From NCBI GenBank assembly GCA_026008535.1, contig BRKX01000004.1:40428501-40492500 (forward strand): a stretch of 64,000 nt of DNA. The letters are read 5' to 3'. The DNA is from Perilla frutescens (Eukaryota > Streptophyta > Magnoliopsida > Lamiales > Lamiaceae). The translations under genes and the position numbers were made by a program. Below the pieces are notes generated by a model. It searched no databases. It saw nothing but the letters and a program-made list of their open reading frames with translations, and was not told the origin of the DNA. Below, in pieces: positions 45,110 to 54,843 of this stretch (positions are counted from its first letter, which is position 1; every line of letters begins with the position of its first letter).

Positions 45110-46174
45110 TGTTAGAATTTGTTGTCTGAAACAATGTGAATTACGGATGTAAATCACAAAGTTAAATTAAATGTTGAAGCTAGTGTTACCACATTGCCTT
45201 CAACATGCAGCGGAAACTTGAACAGAACTTTGCACAAAATAAATTTTAAATCACACTCCTTACGGTGTGTGATTGCCTCAAGGTGAAATTCACTATCATA
45301 AGTGATAAACAAAAACAATGCTGATGTTGTCTCGGTTCACTCCCTTGACAACACTACATAAAACATACAGAGGACTATCCTAGCTTCACTCACTCGAATA
45401 ATCACTCAAAAACAAACCTATCTAAACACTTAGATAGATTACAACAAGTCACTCTAAATCCTAGACTCTCAAAGTTGACTATCTAACCTATACACACAAC
45501 TGGAATGAAAGTCTCCAGCTGATTGGGACGCTAGGCAGATGTCGAAGAAGATGTCTTGGATTTCAGAGATGACACTAGATGCAAGATTCAAAGTTTCTCA
45601 CAAACCACGGTGATAACCTGCTTGCATAAATGATTTTAAGATCTAAGGAGACCTTAAATACTTCCTCCATCTTGTATTGGCAGTTGCCTCACGATCCTAG
45701 ATGACTTGGACTTGAATCAACCGCCTTCCACTACCCATTGCTGAAGTGGACTTGAGATAACCGTCTTCTGCATTGCGTGGCACACGTTCTTCAACATCAT
45801 GCAATAGTAGCGGTTACTCTAGTGACCCACGATCTCCTGCAACAGTTAGTGTCCAAGAAGGAGTGAGAACATCACGTCCCCATGAAATTCGCAACAGATT
45901 TTGACCAAGTCAAAATCAAACATTATCCACGTTTTAATTCAAAATAAAATATCTAATAAATCCCTAAATACGTGGAAAATGATATGTGACAAAAATCACA
46001 ATTTATTCAGATTAATTTAAAATAAATTAATCCAAAATACTAGAAAAGGATAAGGTTAAGATCCGAGTGTTATACTCAATGTGACGAGAATGACGGAACA
46101 TCATTAGATACGACATTGATTGCGATGTTATCAAATGAAGTGATAACATCATCTGGAACACGTCATACTCAACA
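45110..46174 (-). repeat. 3' LTR of the Sirevirus-type element
   Basis: It runs TGTTAGAATTTG...TACTCAACA in window orientation (1065 bp) and interrupts a Harbinger transposase frame at its left edge. The candidate target duplication base run left of it is GAAGT (45105-45109); the matching copy would be outside the window. Confidence 0.75.
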
Positions 46175-46404
46175 ATCTCCCCCTTAAGCTTATCCTTTCT
46201 GCACAAAACATAAAGCTCAATGTATATATGATTAGAGCCGTAGCGGAATACGATAAAAAATATTGGAGTTTCAAAAACTCCCCCTTAAGGTCTGCTCCCC
46301 CTTAAGTTATTAACTGTAAAAAAATATATAATGTTAGTGGGTATAATCCCTTATACAATAGTATACAACGATGTTGGATATTTACCCCTGTACAGAATTA
46401 TAAT
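46175..46404 (-). other. Sirevirus 3' region with repeated polypurine tracts
   Basis: CTCCCCCTTAAG, a purine tract on the element's strand, occurs three times: next to the LTR (about 46177), near 46281 and near 46297. The rest is AT-rich and non-coding, up to the Gypsy target duplication ATAAT (46400-46404). Confidence 0.75.
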
Positions 46405-47429
46405 TGTAATACCCCGAAAATTTTATTATCTAAATTTAATTAGGAATATAAATCTAATAGTTAGAACAAGTGTAATATTTATAACTTTATAGTCTTTAAG
46501 AAATAGTCTATGCTACCTTAAGAGTGAGCTAAAAAAAATAGACCCCTGTAGACCTCATTTTTCAGGTGAAGTATGCCCGTTAAGTAAATTAGAGATACCC
46601 AAGATATTGTTATATTTTTATTCGAAATCCTAGATATGAACTTAGTTTGATAAATTGAAATTGATTTATTGAATGCAAATTGGTTTAGTGCAATCTCTAT
46701 TTCACAAAAATATATAAATATATGAGATATATCTTTATATTATTTATTTTCAATTCTTAAAAAGAAAAGAAAATAAAATGATGTATAATTACATAAAGTT
46801 TTAATTGTTTTATCTTTATATAATGCATGCACATATACACAATCATAATACATATAGACGTATATATATAGTGGATTTATTATATATATTTATATATGTA
46901 TATATATATATACTACTTAAGATTTGGTGTAAGTTTCAAAATAAAACACACACACGTGTCTAAGCTATAGTATATAGGATTATGCATGTGTCCTCAAATT
47001 GTAAAGAAAAGTGATGATTCTTATGTTATAATTATATTAAAATATTAACAAATTATATAAATACATTCTAAAACAAACAATACATTAACTCTTACATTCA
47101 TAAATCTCATACAAAAAAAAAATATATCAGCTTTCATAATAAGAGATCCGAGAAGGTGATTTATACTTTTCACTATTTTCTTTGATTAATTTTATAAATT
47201 CAAAAGCATGGTATATATAGAAAAGAAATGAAAACTCTTTGATGTTGTATTAAATTAATTCCTAAATTTTATCGTAGTATTTATTCCTATTCTTAAGAAC
47301 AAAGAATATACGTTGCAAGTATTTATAATTAAAAATATAGAATTAACATGTCCTCCAAAATTTATGAAAAATTAGTGGTTAATCACATACATTAATCTAT
47401 GGTTTATAAAGGTTTGGAGGTAGAACAGT

Positions 47430-47464
<35 letters not shown>

Positions 47465-48650
47465 GTGTGTGTGTGTGTATATAAATGGACTATACTTATA
47501 TAAATTATTTGATGAAATTAGAAAGATAGGAGTTTCTATTCTATTTTCCGTGTCCAAATTCATTTGGTTAATCAAAAAAGTTTGGATATCAAATATTTAC
47601 TCATATATATCAAACTCTAATAGATTTTAGAATTTATATGGTAAAATTTGACTAATCAACAATATTAGTATTCTAGAAATATTTCATAATTCACGGTTAA
47701 TTAAGAAAGTTTTAGTTAGGAGCTTATGAATTAAATTTTGATAGGTCTTTTAATTAAACTAAACAAAGACTGATTGTTGTAGGACTAGAAGAAGTAGCCG
47801 AATTCGAGCAGAACCAACCCAGAATTTGAAAGCTTATCTATTATCCAGGTGGGCTACTATATATTTGCAACTTGTATCTTTCGAGTTATTAAGCTCTGCT
47901 TTGTTAAAATTGCATATGTGACTATCTGTGTTAAATATTTACGTGCTACTGTATGTTGTCGGAGTCTCATATACCAGCGCTGTGTCAATGTGAGTAGCTA
48001 CAGTATGCATGCTTTATCTGTCCTGCCCTACTCCTTGTCGGTGAGATAAAAATAAAACACTTATGGGTTATACTCATTGGGTATACTTGGCCATACTCAA
48101 CTTTACGCGTGGTGATGTAGTACGGGTTGCGGGCAGTGACTTGTTACTCTCTTAAGCGCTTCACGATAAAATGTTTTGGTGAACTTAGGTTGCTTTAAAT
48201 TTTGAAACCTCCTAAGCTTCACTACCTGCATGAACACAGATAGATTACTTTAATAAAATGATTTGCATAACTTGAATTGAACAAATTTGCCCACTGAGTG
48301 CACTAGTACTCAACCCAAATATTTTCAAATATTTTTCAGGTCAGTAGGCTGGTGCGTGGAGGTGACGATGCTGAGAGATGGGCTTTTGTTGTTTATGTAT
48401 TTTCCCATTGTCTCTTTTTGTTAAGTATTCTGTTGATATTGAAGTCTCCGCGCTTGTATTATCCTTTTGTTAAATACTACGAGCTCTATCTTGGTGTTAT
48501 GAATATGTATATATTATTATACAGCATGTTTGACTATTCTGAGTCTTCTGTTGAGATTTTATTATTCAGGTTACCCCTTTTCTTTCCCGCTTCTTAATTC
48601 CAACCCCCGTGGCGTCCATTTCCACGATCTTCCGGGACCGGGGCGCTACA
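46405..48650 (+). repeat. 5' LTR of the Gypsy element
   Basis: It contains a (TA)n(GT)n tract near 47430-47480 that is longer than in the 3' copy. The small open frame at about 47849-48049 is repeated in the other LTR and is probably chance. Confidence 0.95.
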
Positions 48651-48653
48651 GAG

Positions 48654-48665
48654 TGGTATCAGAGC
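48654..48665 (+). other. primer-binding site, initiator-Met tRNA
   Basis: TGGTATCAGAGC begins three bases after the 5' LTR and is complementary to the 3' end of plant initiator Met tRNA. Confidence 0.95.
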
Positions 48666-49229
48666 AGGTTTTGCAACTCAGCAAACCTGTTGGGTCAACT
48701 TATTTTATTTTTCTTTTTCATTAAATTCCCGTGTGATATTATATAAGCCCTCAGCTCGTCACTCACGCAACAGCCAAAAGGTACGTATGATTTTATGCTG
48801 TTTTTAGATTTTAAAAGTTTACATTAATTGGTTAAATGTTAAGTTTGTTTGGAAATGAAAGATTGTGATTTGCCATGTTGGCGGGAAAGCCTTGAAAGAT
48901 TGAGTCTTATACTGATTACTTACTGGTTTTGAGAATGAAATATGTCTGTGGACGTACAGGATTTTGTGTTAAACCATGCTGATTCTATTGTATACATGTG
49001 AGGAATTTGTTTATCTATGCTTTGGACATACTTATGAATGTTTGATATATGTTGACTGCACACATTGATAGTTGATTTGTATTTGATGTTTGTGCTCTAG
49101 ATGATTATTTTGACTTGGAGTTTGAGAACTTAAGATGAACTTAGCCTGTAGTTGCTAAACTTAGGCTGAACTTGTAAGAATTTATGAAAATGTTTGAGCG
49201 TAGACTGATTGAGAAATTATGCTAAGTAG

Positions 49230-49907
49230 ATGGCGGGATGGCAGGTGAGACCTCGAAAGAGGTGTCGTACTCGTGTGATGATGGATGAGCGGATAGAGAG
49301 GTTTCGTGCATGTATTAGTAGACCAGGGGAGGATTTGCCAGAGTTCACCGCACGTTTTGTGACTTTATGGATGACTGTCTCGGGTCACGGTGGTATTACA
49401 GAGGTGGAGGCTACGGTGAGATATATTATTGGACTACCTCAAGCCTGGAGACCATGGGCTGCAAGAGTTGCTGATACTTTCTCAGAGAGATCTCCACCTA
49501 CTTTTGCAGAGAAAGTCTATTTCTCGAGATTCTTCACTTATGTGCTACGAACTTGGGCAGATAGACGATGTGTGGCTCCACAATTACCCATAGTGGAGGA
49601 GGATATGGATATATTTAGAGTACCATTTACATCGGTCTTACCAGCGGAGAGGACGATCGAGATGGATCGTTCAGCACCACCTGCACCAAAGTCGTCACTT
49701 ATCACGGTAGCATTGCATGATGATGAGGCTGGTCCATTTGGGACTCAGTTAGAGCCCATCGCAGAGGAGGACCCAAAAGAGGACCCGGAGGAGAATCCCG
49801 ATGAGGAGCCTATGGAAGTAACTGATGGATCTATGACGCTCCACTTTCGACGTGATTTCGATGCGGAGGGGCGTCCGGGGCACTGGTATATTTCATCGTC
49901 TCCATAG
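49230..49907 (+). CDS. extra ORF upstream of gag in the Gypsy element, unknown function
   Basis: A 225-residue frame from ATG 49230 lies between the leader and gag, on the same strand. The first half is rich in Arg/Trp/Phe helices (RPGEDLPEFTARFVTLW, IIGLPQAWRPWAARVADTF) and vaguely recalls retrotransposon gag capsid helices. The second half is acidic (EEDPKEDPEENPDEEPMEV) and ends GRPGHWYISSSP. No zinc knuckle, membrane segment or enzyme motif is seen. Tekay elements normally have only gag-pol, so this may be an accessory or capsid-like protein, or an upstream gag-derived remnant. The frame is intact in a young element, which supports recent coding constraint. Function is not known. Confidence 0.7.
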   Translation: MAGWQVRPRKRCRTRVMMDERIERFRACISRPGEDLPEFTARFVTLWMTVSGHGGITEVEATVRYIIGLPQAWRPWAARVADTFSERSPPTFAEKVYFSRFFTYVLRTWADRRCVAPQLPIVEEDMDIFRVPFTSVLPAERTIEMDRSAPPAPKSSLITVALHDDEAGPFGTQLEPIAEEDPKEDPEENPDEEPMEVTDGSMTLHFRRDFDAEGRPGHWYISSSP

Positions 49908-50315
49908 ATATATGTTTAGTTGTAGTAGTTTTAGTAGTTTAGTATATGGTGACGCTGACATTTTGTTGTATCATTAGCTTAGTAGCTTTTGTTAGTCGGA
50001 AACGTTGTCGTTGTTATAAGACCGTTCCGACATGAGGCACTTGGTAGTTAGCCTCTTTTTGACTTAGTGGACTAGACGGTATATTATATTTTTGGCAGAT
50101 GTACAAATAATGTATGTGTAGTACTCCACTCTTTTATATAAAAGTTCCGTTTCAGGATACCTTTTAGATTTATATATATTGTGTATATATTCTTGGAAGG
50201 CTTTGTATATATATATATTTCATTTTCTTTGCGAGATGTGTGGTTATTATCTTTATTTTTTCTTTTCGAATCTTTATGCAAGTGTTGATCGATTGGAGAT
50301 TTGACTAGTTGCAGA

Positions 50316-53300
50316 ATGCCAAGAGGAAGACCAAGAAATGTGAACTTGGCGGTACCGGAAGTACCGAATATTCCACAAGGTCAGGGACCACAAATTGAAA
50401 TGGAGTTCAGACGCCATAATCCCCCAACTTTCAATGGAGAAGGGGATCCACACACAGCCGAATGTTGGGTTCGAGCACTTGAAAAGATATTTGGGTTTTT
50501 GCATTGTAGTGATAAAGAAAGGGTGGCTTGTGCCCTGTATCAACTTGTGGATGATGCAGATTTCTGGTGGGAGTCAGTTCGAAGGACAATATCTGATGCA
50601 GATTGGGAAGTGTTCACATGGGAGAACTTTAAGACAATCTTATATCAAAAGTACATACCGGCTCATTATCAGCATCAGAAGGCTAATGAGTTTTGGAATC
50701 TCAAACAGGGGAGCAAATCAGTCGCAGAATATGATTTGCAGTTTAATAGATTATCTCGATACGCACCACAGACTGTAGACACAGAAGCAAAGAGGATTGA
50801 AAAATTTTGCATAGGTTTGAAACCGGAAATAGGCACTGCACTGATCGGAAAGGATGAAGTAAACTATGGTCAAATACTGAGTTGGGCACTTAGTATTGAG
50901 GCAATGCAAGGAACATCAAAGGCTTCACCATTTCAACCAATAGCTGGGGATCAGAAGGGAAAACGGAAGTGGGATGGACCACAACGAGGTTATCAAGGGA
51001 AGAATTTTCAGCATAACTATCAAGGAGGAAGAAACTTTGGACCAAGGCCTGCAGGGCAAGTGAATGTTGCACCAAAATCTCAGGGCTATCAAGGGAATTC
51101 ACCGTTGTGTGCAACTTGTAATAGATATCACTTTGGACCATGTGTCCAATGCTATCGATGTGGTCGACAGGGTCATTATGCTAATAAATGCCAACAGAAT
51201 TCTGGAGCACAAGAACAGCAGCAGAGGCCACAATTCAGACAGGACATGAGAAATATGAGACCACAAGGTAGAGGAGGTCGAGTGAATAACAACAACAATA
51301 GAAGTAATCCCAGACCTCAGCAAAATCAAAATCAAGGTCCTCGTGCACCACAACAAGCCAGAGCGTATGCTCTCAACCAGCAAGAGGCAGCTGGGAACTC
51401 TGGGAATTTGGCAGGTATGATTAGTTTGTGCGATATACCTGTGCTTGCTTTATTTAATACTGGAGCTTCATATTCCTTTATATCTAGAGATGTATGTAAA
51501 CGTCTCAATCTAGAGCTAGAATTAGCAGGAGAAGCCTTAGCAGTAAGCATTCCCTTAGGACAAACACTTTTAGCCGATTGTGTTAGTAAGAACTTAGACT
51601 TGGTAGTAGGTGACAAGAATTTTACAACTGATCTCTATGCTCTTGAGATGCGGGACTTTGACATTATACTTGGGATGGATTGGCTAACGAAGGAGAGTGC
51701 AACAATATGCTGTCACAAGAGAGAGATAATATTTCAGAAGCTAGGCAAGGAGGAAGTGAAGTTTTATGGAGCAAAAATGGGAAATATAATTCCTATCATT
51801 TCAGCATTAAAGGCTGTAAAGTTGTTACAGAAAGGAGATTGTCAAGCGTTTCTAGTAAACCTTGTAAGCAAGAAAGAAGAAGGTTTAACAGTGGGTCAGG
51901 TACCAGTGGTACGAGAATATGAAGATGTATTCCCAAACGATTTGCCAGGTCTGCCGCCAGACAGACAAGTAGAGTTCACCATAGATTTAGAACCAGGAGC
52001 AGCACCGGTATCTAAAGCCCCATATCGGTTAGCACCGAATGAGTTACAAGAGTTAAAAGTGCAACTGGAGGGATTATTGGAATTAGGATTTATAAGGCCC
52101 AGTGTATCGCCTTGGGGAGCATCGATTCTATTCGTCAAGAAGAAGGATGGTACTATGAGAATGTGCATCGACTATCGGGAGTTGAACAAGTTGACAGTGA
52201 AGAACAAGTATCCACTTCCGAGGATAGATGATCTTTTTGATCAGTTGACTGGTGCAAAAATCTTTTCCAAGATTGATCTACGATCTGGGTATCACCAAGT
52301 TAAAGTAAGAAAAGATGACATCCCTAAGACTGCATTTCGAACAAGATATGGTCACTATGAATTTCTAGTGTTGCCTTTTGGGTTAACAAATGCACTCGCA
52401 GTCTTCATGGATTTAATGAATCGGGTTTTCCATGAATATTTAGATAAGTTTGTGTTGGTCTTTATTGATGACATATTGATCTACTCAAGAAATGAAGAAG
52501 AACACGAGAAACATTTGAGACTAGTGTTAGAAACACTAAAGAGAGAAAAGTTATATGCTAAATTCAGCAAGTGTGAATTTTGGCTAAATGAAGTAATGTT
52601 TCTCGGGCACATTGTGTCAGCAGAGGGGATCAAGGTAGATCCTGCAAAGGTTGAGGCAGTGAAGAAATGGAAATCACCGACCAACATTCATGAAATAAGA
52701 AGTTTCCTCGATTTAGCAGGATATTACCGGAAGTTCATTAAAGATTTTTCAAAGATAGCAAAGCCAATGACACAACTTTTGAGGAAGAAGGTCAAGTTTG
52801 AGTGGACTGATGCGTGTGAACAGAGTTTTCAGGAACTAAAGAGAAGATTAACAACTGCACCAGTCTTAACTTTGCCAGAAGGAGTAGAAGGATTTGTGAT
52901 ATACACTGACACGTCTAAATTGTGTTTAGGATGCGTGCTGATGCAAAATGGGAAAGTAGTAGCGTATGCTTCACGACAATTAAGACCTCATGAACTGAAC
53001 TACCCAACCCACGATTTAGAGCTTGCCGCTGTCATACATGCACTCAAGATTTGGAGACATTATCTTTATGGGGTGAAATGCGAGATTTACACTGACCATA
53101 AGAGTTTGAAGTATATCTTCGAACAGAAAGAGCTTAATATGAGGCAGAGAAGATGGTTAGAGTTAGTGAAAGATTATGACTGCACGATACACTACCATCC
53201 CGGGAAAGCAAATGTAGTAGCCGACGCATTGAGCAGAAAGAAACAAGGAGTGGTGGGATGTCTGCTCACAAATAAGGAGGAACTTGTGAGAGAAATAGAA

Positions 53301-54809
53301 AAGATGGAATTAGAATTGGTGTTTGCACCAAGCTCTACAGCAAGTGTGATAGCCGCAGTGGTAGCTAAACCAGAACTACGATCAAGAATCGTAGAAGCTC
53401 AGCAAAATGATGAACGATTGGAAAAGATAAGACAAAGAGTCAAAGCGGGTGAACCAAAAGGATTTAAGGAAGATAATGACGGAGCTTTAATGTTCCGTGA
53501 CAGATTATGTGTCCCCAGTAATGACAAATTGAAGCAAGAAATTATGAGAGAGGCTCATAATACTCCCTACATGGCACATCCAGGCAGCACAAAGCTATAC
53601 AAAGACCTGAAGCAATATTTCTGGTGGAATAATATGAAAAGGGAGATAGCCACATTTGTGGAGAGATGTTTAACATGCCAACAAGTAAAAACGATACATC
53701 AACGACCTTCGGGGTTATTGCAGCCGTTGGAAATTCCAGAATGGAAATGGGAACATATAACGATGGATTTTGTAGTAGGTTTACCGCGATCAGCTAAAGG
53801 GAACTCTTCAGTGTGGGTCATTGTAGATCGATTGACCAAATCAGCACATTTCGTGCCAATCAAAACAACAACGGAATTAAGCAAATTGGCGCAAATTTAT
53901 GTGAAGGAGATTGTTCGACTACATGGAATTCCAGTTTCTATCACGTCAGATCGTGATACTCGCTTCACATCAAGGTTTTGGAAGAGTCTTCAAGAAGCAA
54001 TGGGAACGAAGCTGAACTTCAGCACTGCTTTTCATCCTCAAACAGATGGTCAATCAGAAAGGACGATACAAATTCTGGAGGACATGCTACGAGGAGTTGT
54101 GTTGGACGGAAACACAAGCTGGGAAGATGTTTTACCCTTGGTGGAGTTCGCTTATAACAACGGCTACCAATCAACTATAAAAATGGCACCATATGAAGCC
54201 TTGTATGGTCACAAATGCAGATCGCCCCTATACTGGGATGAAGTTAGAGAAAGAAAAATTTTGGGTCCAGAGATCGTGCAAACCACTGTCAAGATGATCG
54301 ACCAAATTCGAGGAAGAATGAAAGAAGCACAAGACAGACAGAAAGCTTATGCAGACAAGCGCAGAACAGACTTACAATTTCAAGTTGGTGAAAAAGTTTT
54401 CTTGAAGGTATCTCCAACACGAGGTGTTGTGAGATTTGGAAAACAAGGCAAACTGAGACCAAGATTTATTGGTCGATTCGAGATATTAGAAAGAGTTGGT
54501 GAGGTAGCTTACCGATTAGCTCTACCGCCAGACCTGTCACAAGTTCACGATGTGTATCACGTCTCAATGCTCAGGAAATACGTGTTTGACCCAGAACACG
54601 TTGTCAAAGAAAGTGAGTTAGTTCTACGTTCTAATATGACGTACGAGGAAAAACCCCACGAAATTCTTGATAGAAAAGTTCAAGTCCTAAGAAGCAAGAA
54701 AATTCCATTGGTGCTTGTACAATGGAATCATCATGATCGAACTGAAGCAACGTGGGAACTAGAAAGCAAAATGAGACAGCAATATCCTGAGTTATTCGAA
54801 GGTACGTAA
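50316..54809 (+). CDS. Gypsy gag-pol polyprotein with chromodomain, uninterrupted but active-site mutated
   Basis: The 1497-residue frame starts at ATG 50316; the sequence upstream in frame lacks an ATG. Order: capsid (FNGEGDPHTAECWVRALEKI), CCHC knuckle (CYRCGRQGHYANKC), protease, reverse transcriptase (KIDLRSGYHQVKV, FIDDILIYS), RNase H (YTDTSKLCLGCVL, YTDHKSLKYIF). Integrase (CLTC, MDFVVGLP, SDRDTRFTS, HPQTDGQSERT) and a chromodomain near the C-terminus (VLVQWNHHDRTEATWE) follow. The chromodomain directs insertion into heterochromatin in this clade (family knowledge). Oddities: the protease motif reads LFNTGASYSF with Asn at residue 381, where the catalytic Asp is expected. The reverse transcriptase reads TNALAVFM where TNAPAVFM is usual. 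Both suggest loss of activity in spite of the open frame. Confidence 0.95.
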   Translation: MPRGRPRNVNLAVPEVPNIPQGQGPQIEMEFRRHNPPTFNGEGDPHTAECWVRALEKIFGFLHCSDKERVACALYQLVDDADFWWESVRRTISDADWEVFTWENFKTILYQKYIPAHYQHQKANEFWNLKQGSKSVAEYDLQFNRLSRYAPQTVDTEAKRIEKFCIGLKPEIGTALIGKDEVNYGQILSWALSIEAMQGTSKASPFQPIAGDQKGKRKWDGPQRGYQGKNFQHNYQGGRNFGPRPAGQVNVAPKSQGYQGNSPLCATCNRYHFGPCVQCYRCGRQGHYANKCQQNSGAQEQQQRPQFRQDMRNMRPQGRGGRVNNNNNRSNPRPQQNQNQGPRAPQQARAYALNQQEAAGNSGNLAGMISLCDIPVLALFNTGASYSFISRDVCKRLNLELELAGEALAVSIPLGQTLLADCVSKNLDLVVGDKNFTTDLYALEMRDFDIILGMDWLTKESATICCHKREIIFQKLGKEEVKFYGAKMGNIIPIISALKAVKLLQKGDCQAFLVNLVSKKEEGLTVGQVPVVREYEDVFPNDLPGLPPDRQVEFTIDLEPGAAPVSKAPYRLAPNELQELKVQLEGLLELGFIRPSVSPWGASILFVKKKDGTMRMCIDYRELNKLTVKNKYPLPRIDDLFDQLTGAKIFSKIDLRSGYHQVKVRKDDIPKTAFRTRYGHYEFLVLPFGLTNALAVFMDLMNRVFHEYLDKFVLVFIDDILIYSRNEEEHEKHLRLVLETLKREKLYAKFSKCEFWLNEVMFLGHIVSAEGIKVDPAKVEAVKKWKSPTNIHEIRSFLDLAGYYRKFIKDFSKIAKPMTQLLRKKVKFEWTDACEQSFQELKRRLTTAPVLTLPEGVEGFVIYTDTSKLCLGCVLMQNGKVVAYASRQLRPHELNYPTHDLELAAVIHALKIWRHYLYGVKCEIYTDHKSLKYIFEQKELNMRQRRWLELVKDYDCTIHYHPGKANVVADALSRKKQGVVGCLLTNKEELVREIEKMELELVFAPSSTASVIAAVVAKPELRSRIVEAQQNDERLEKIRQRVKAGEPKGFKEDNDGALMFRDRLCVPSNDKLKQEIMREAHNTPYMAHPGSTKLYKDLKQYFWWNNMKREIATFVERCLTCQQVKTIHQRPSGLLQPLEIPEWKWEHITMDFVVGLPRSAKGNSSVWVIVDRLTKSAHFVPIKTTTELSKLAQIYVKEIVRLHGIPVSITSDRDTRFTSRFWKSLQEAMGTKLNFSTAFHPQTDGQSERTIQILEDMLRGVVLDGNTSWEDVLPLVEFAYNNGYQSTIKMAPYEALYGHKCRSPLYWDEVRERKILGPEIVQTTVKMIDQIRGRMKEAQDRQKAYADKRRTDLQFQVGEKVFLKVSPTRGVVRFGKQGKLRPRFIGRFEILERVGEVAYRLALPPDLSQVHDVYHVSMLRKYVFDPEHVVKESELVLRSNMTYEEKPHEILDRKVQVLRSKKIPLVLVQWNHHDRTEATWELESKMRQQYPELFEGT

Positions 54810-54830
54810 ATTTCGGGACGAAATTCTTTT

Positions 54831-54843
54831 AAGGGGGGAGGAG
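54831..54843 (+). other. polypurine tract of the Gypsy element
   Basis: AAGGGGGGAGGAG directly precedes the TG of the 3' LTR and would prime plus-strand DNA synthesis. Confidence 0.95.

Noticed and set aside
47849..48049. 66-codon frame present in both Gypsy LTRs as an LTR-encoded gene
   Set aside because: It is duplicated only because LTRs are duplicated; there is no ATG-context or domain evidence.
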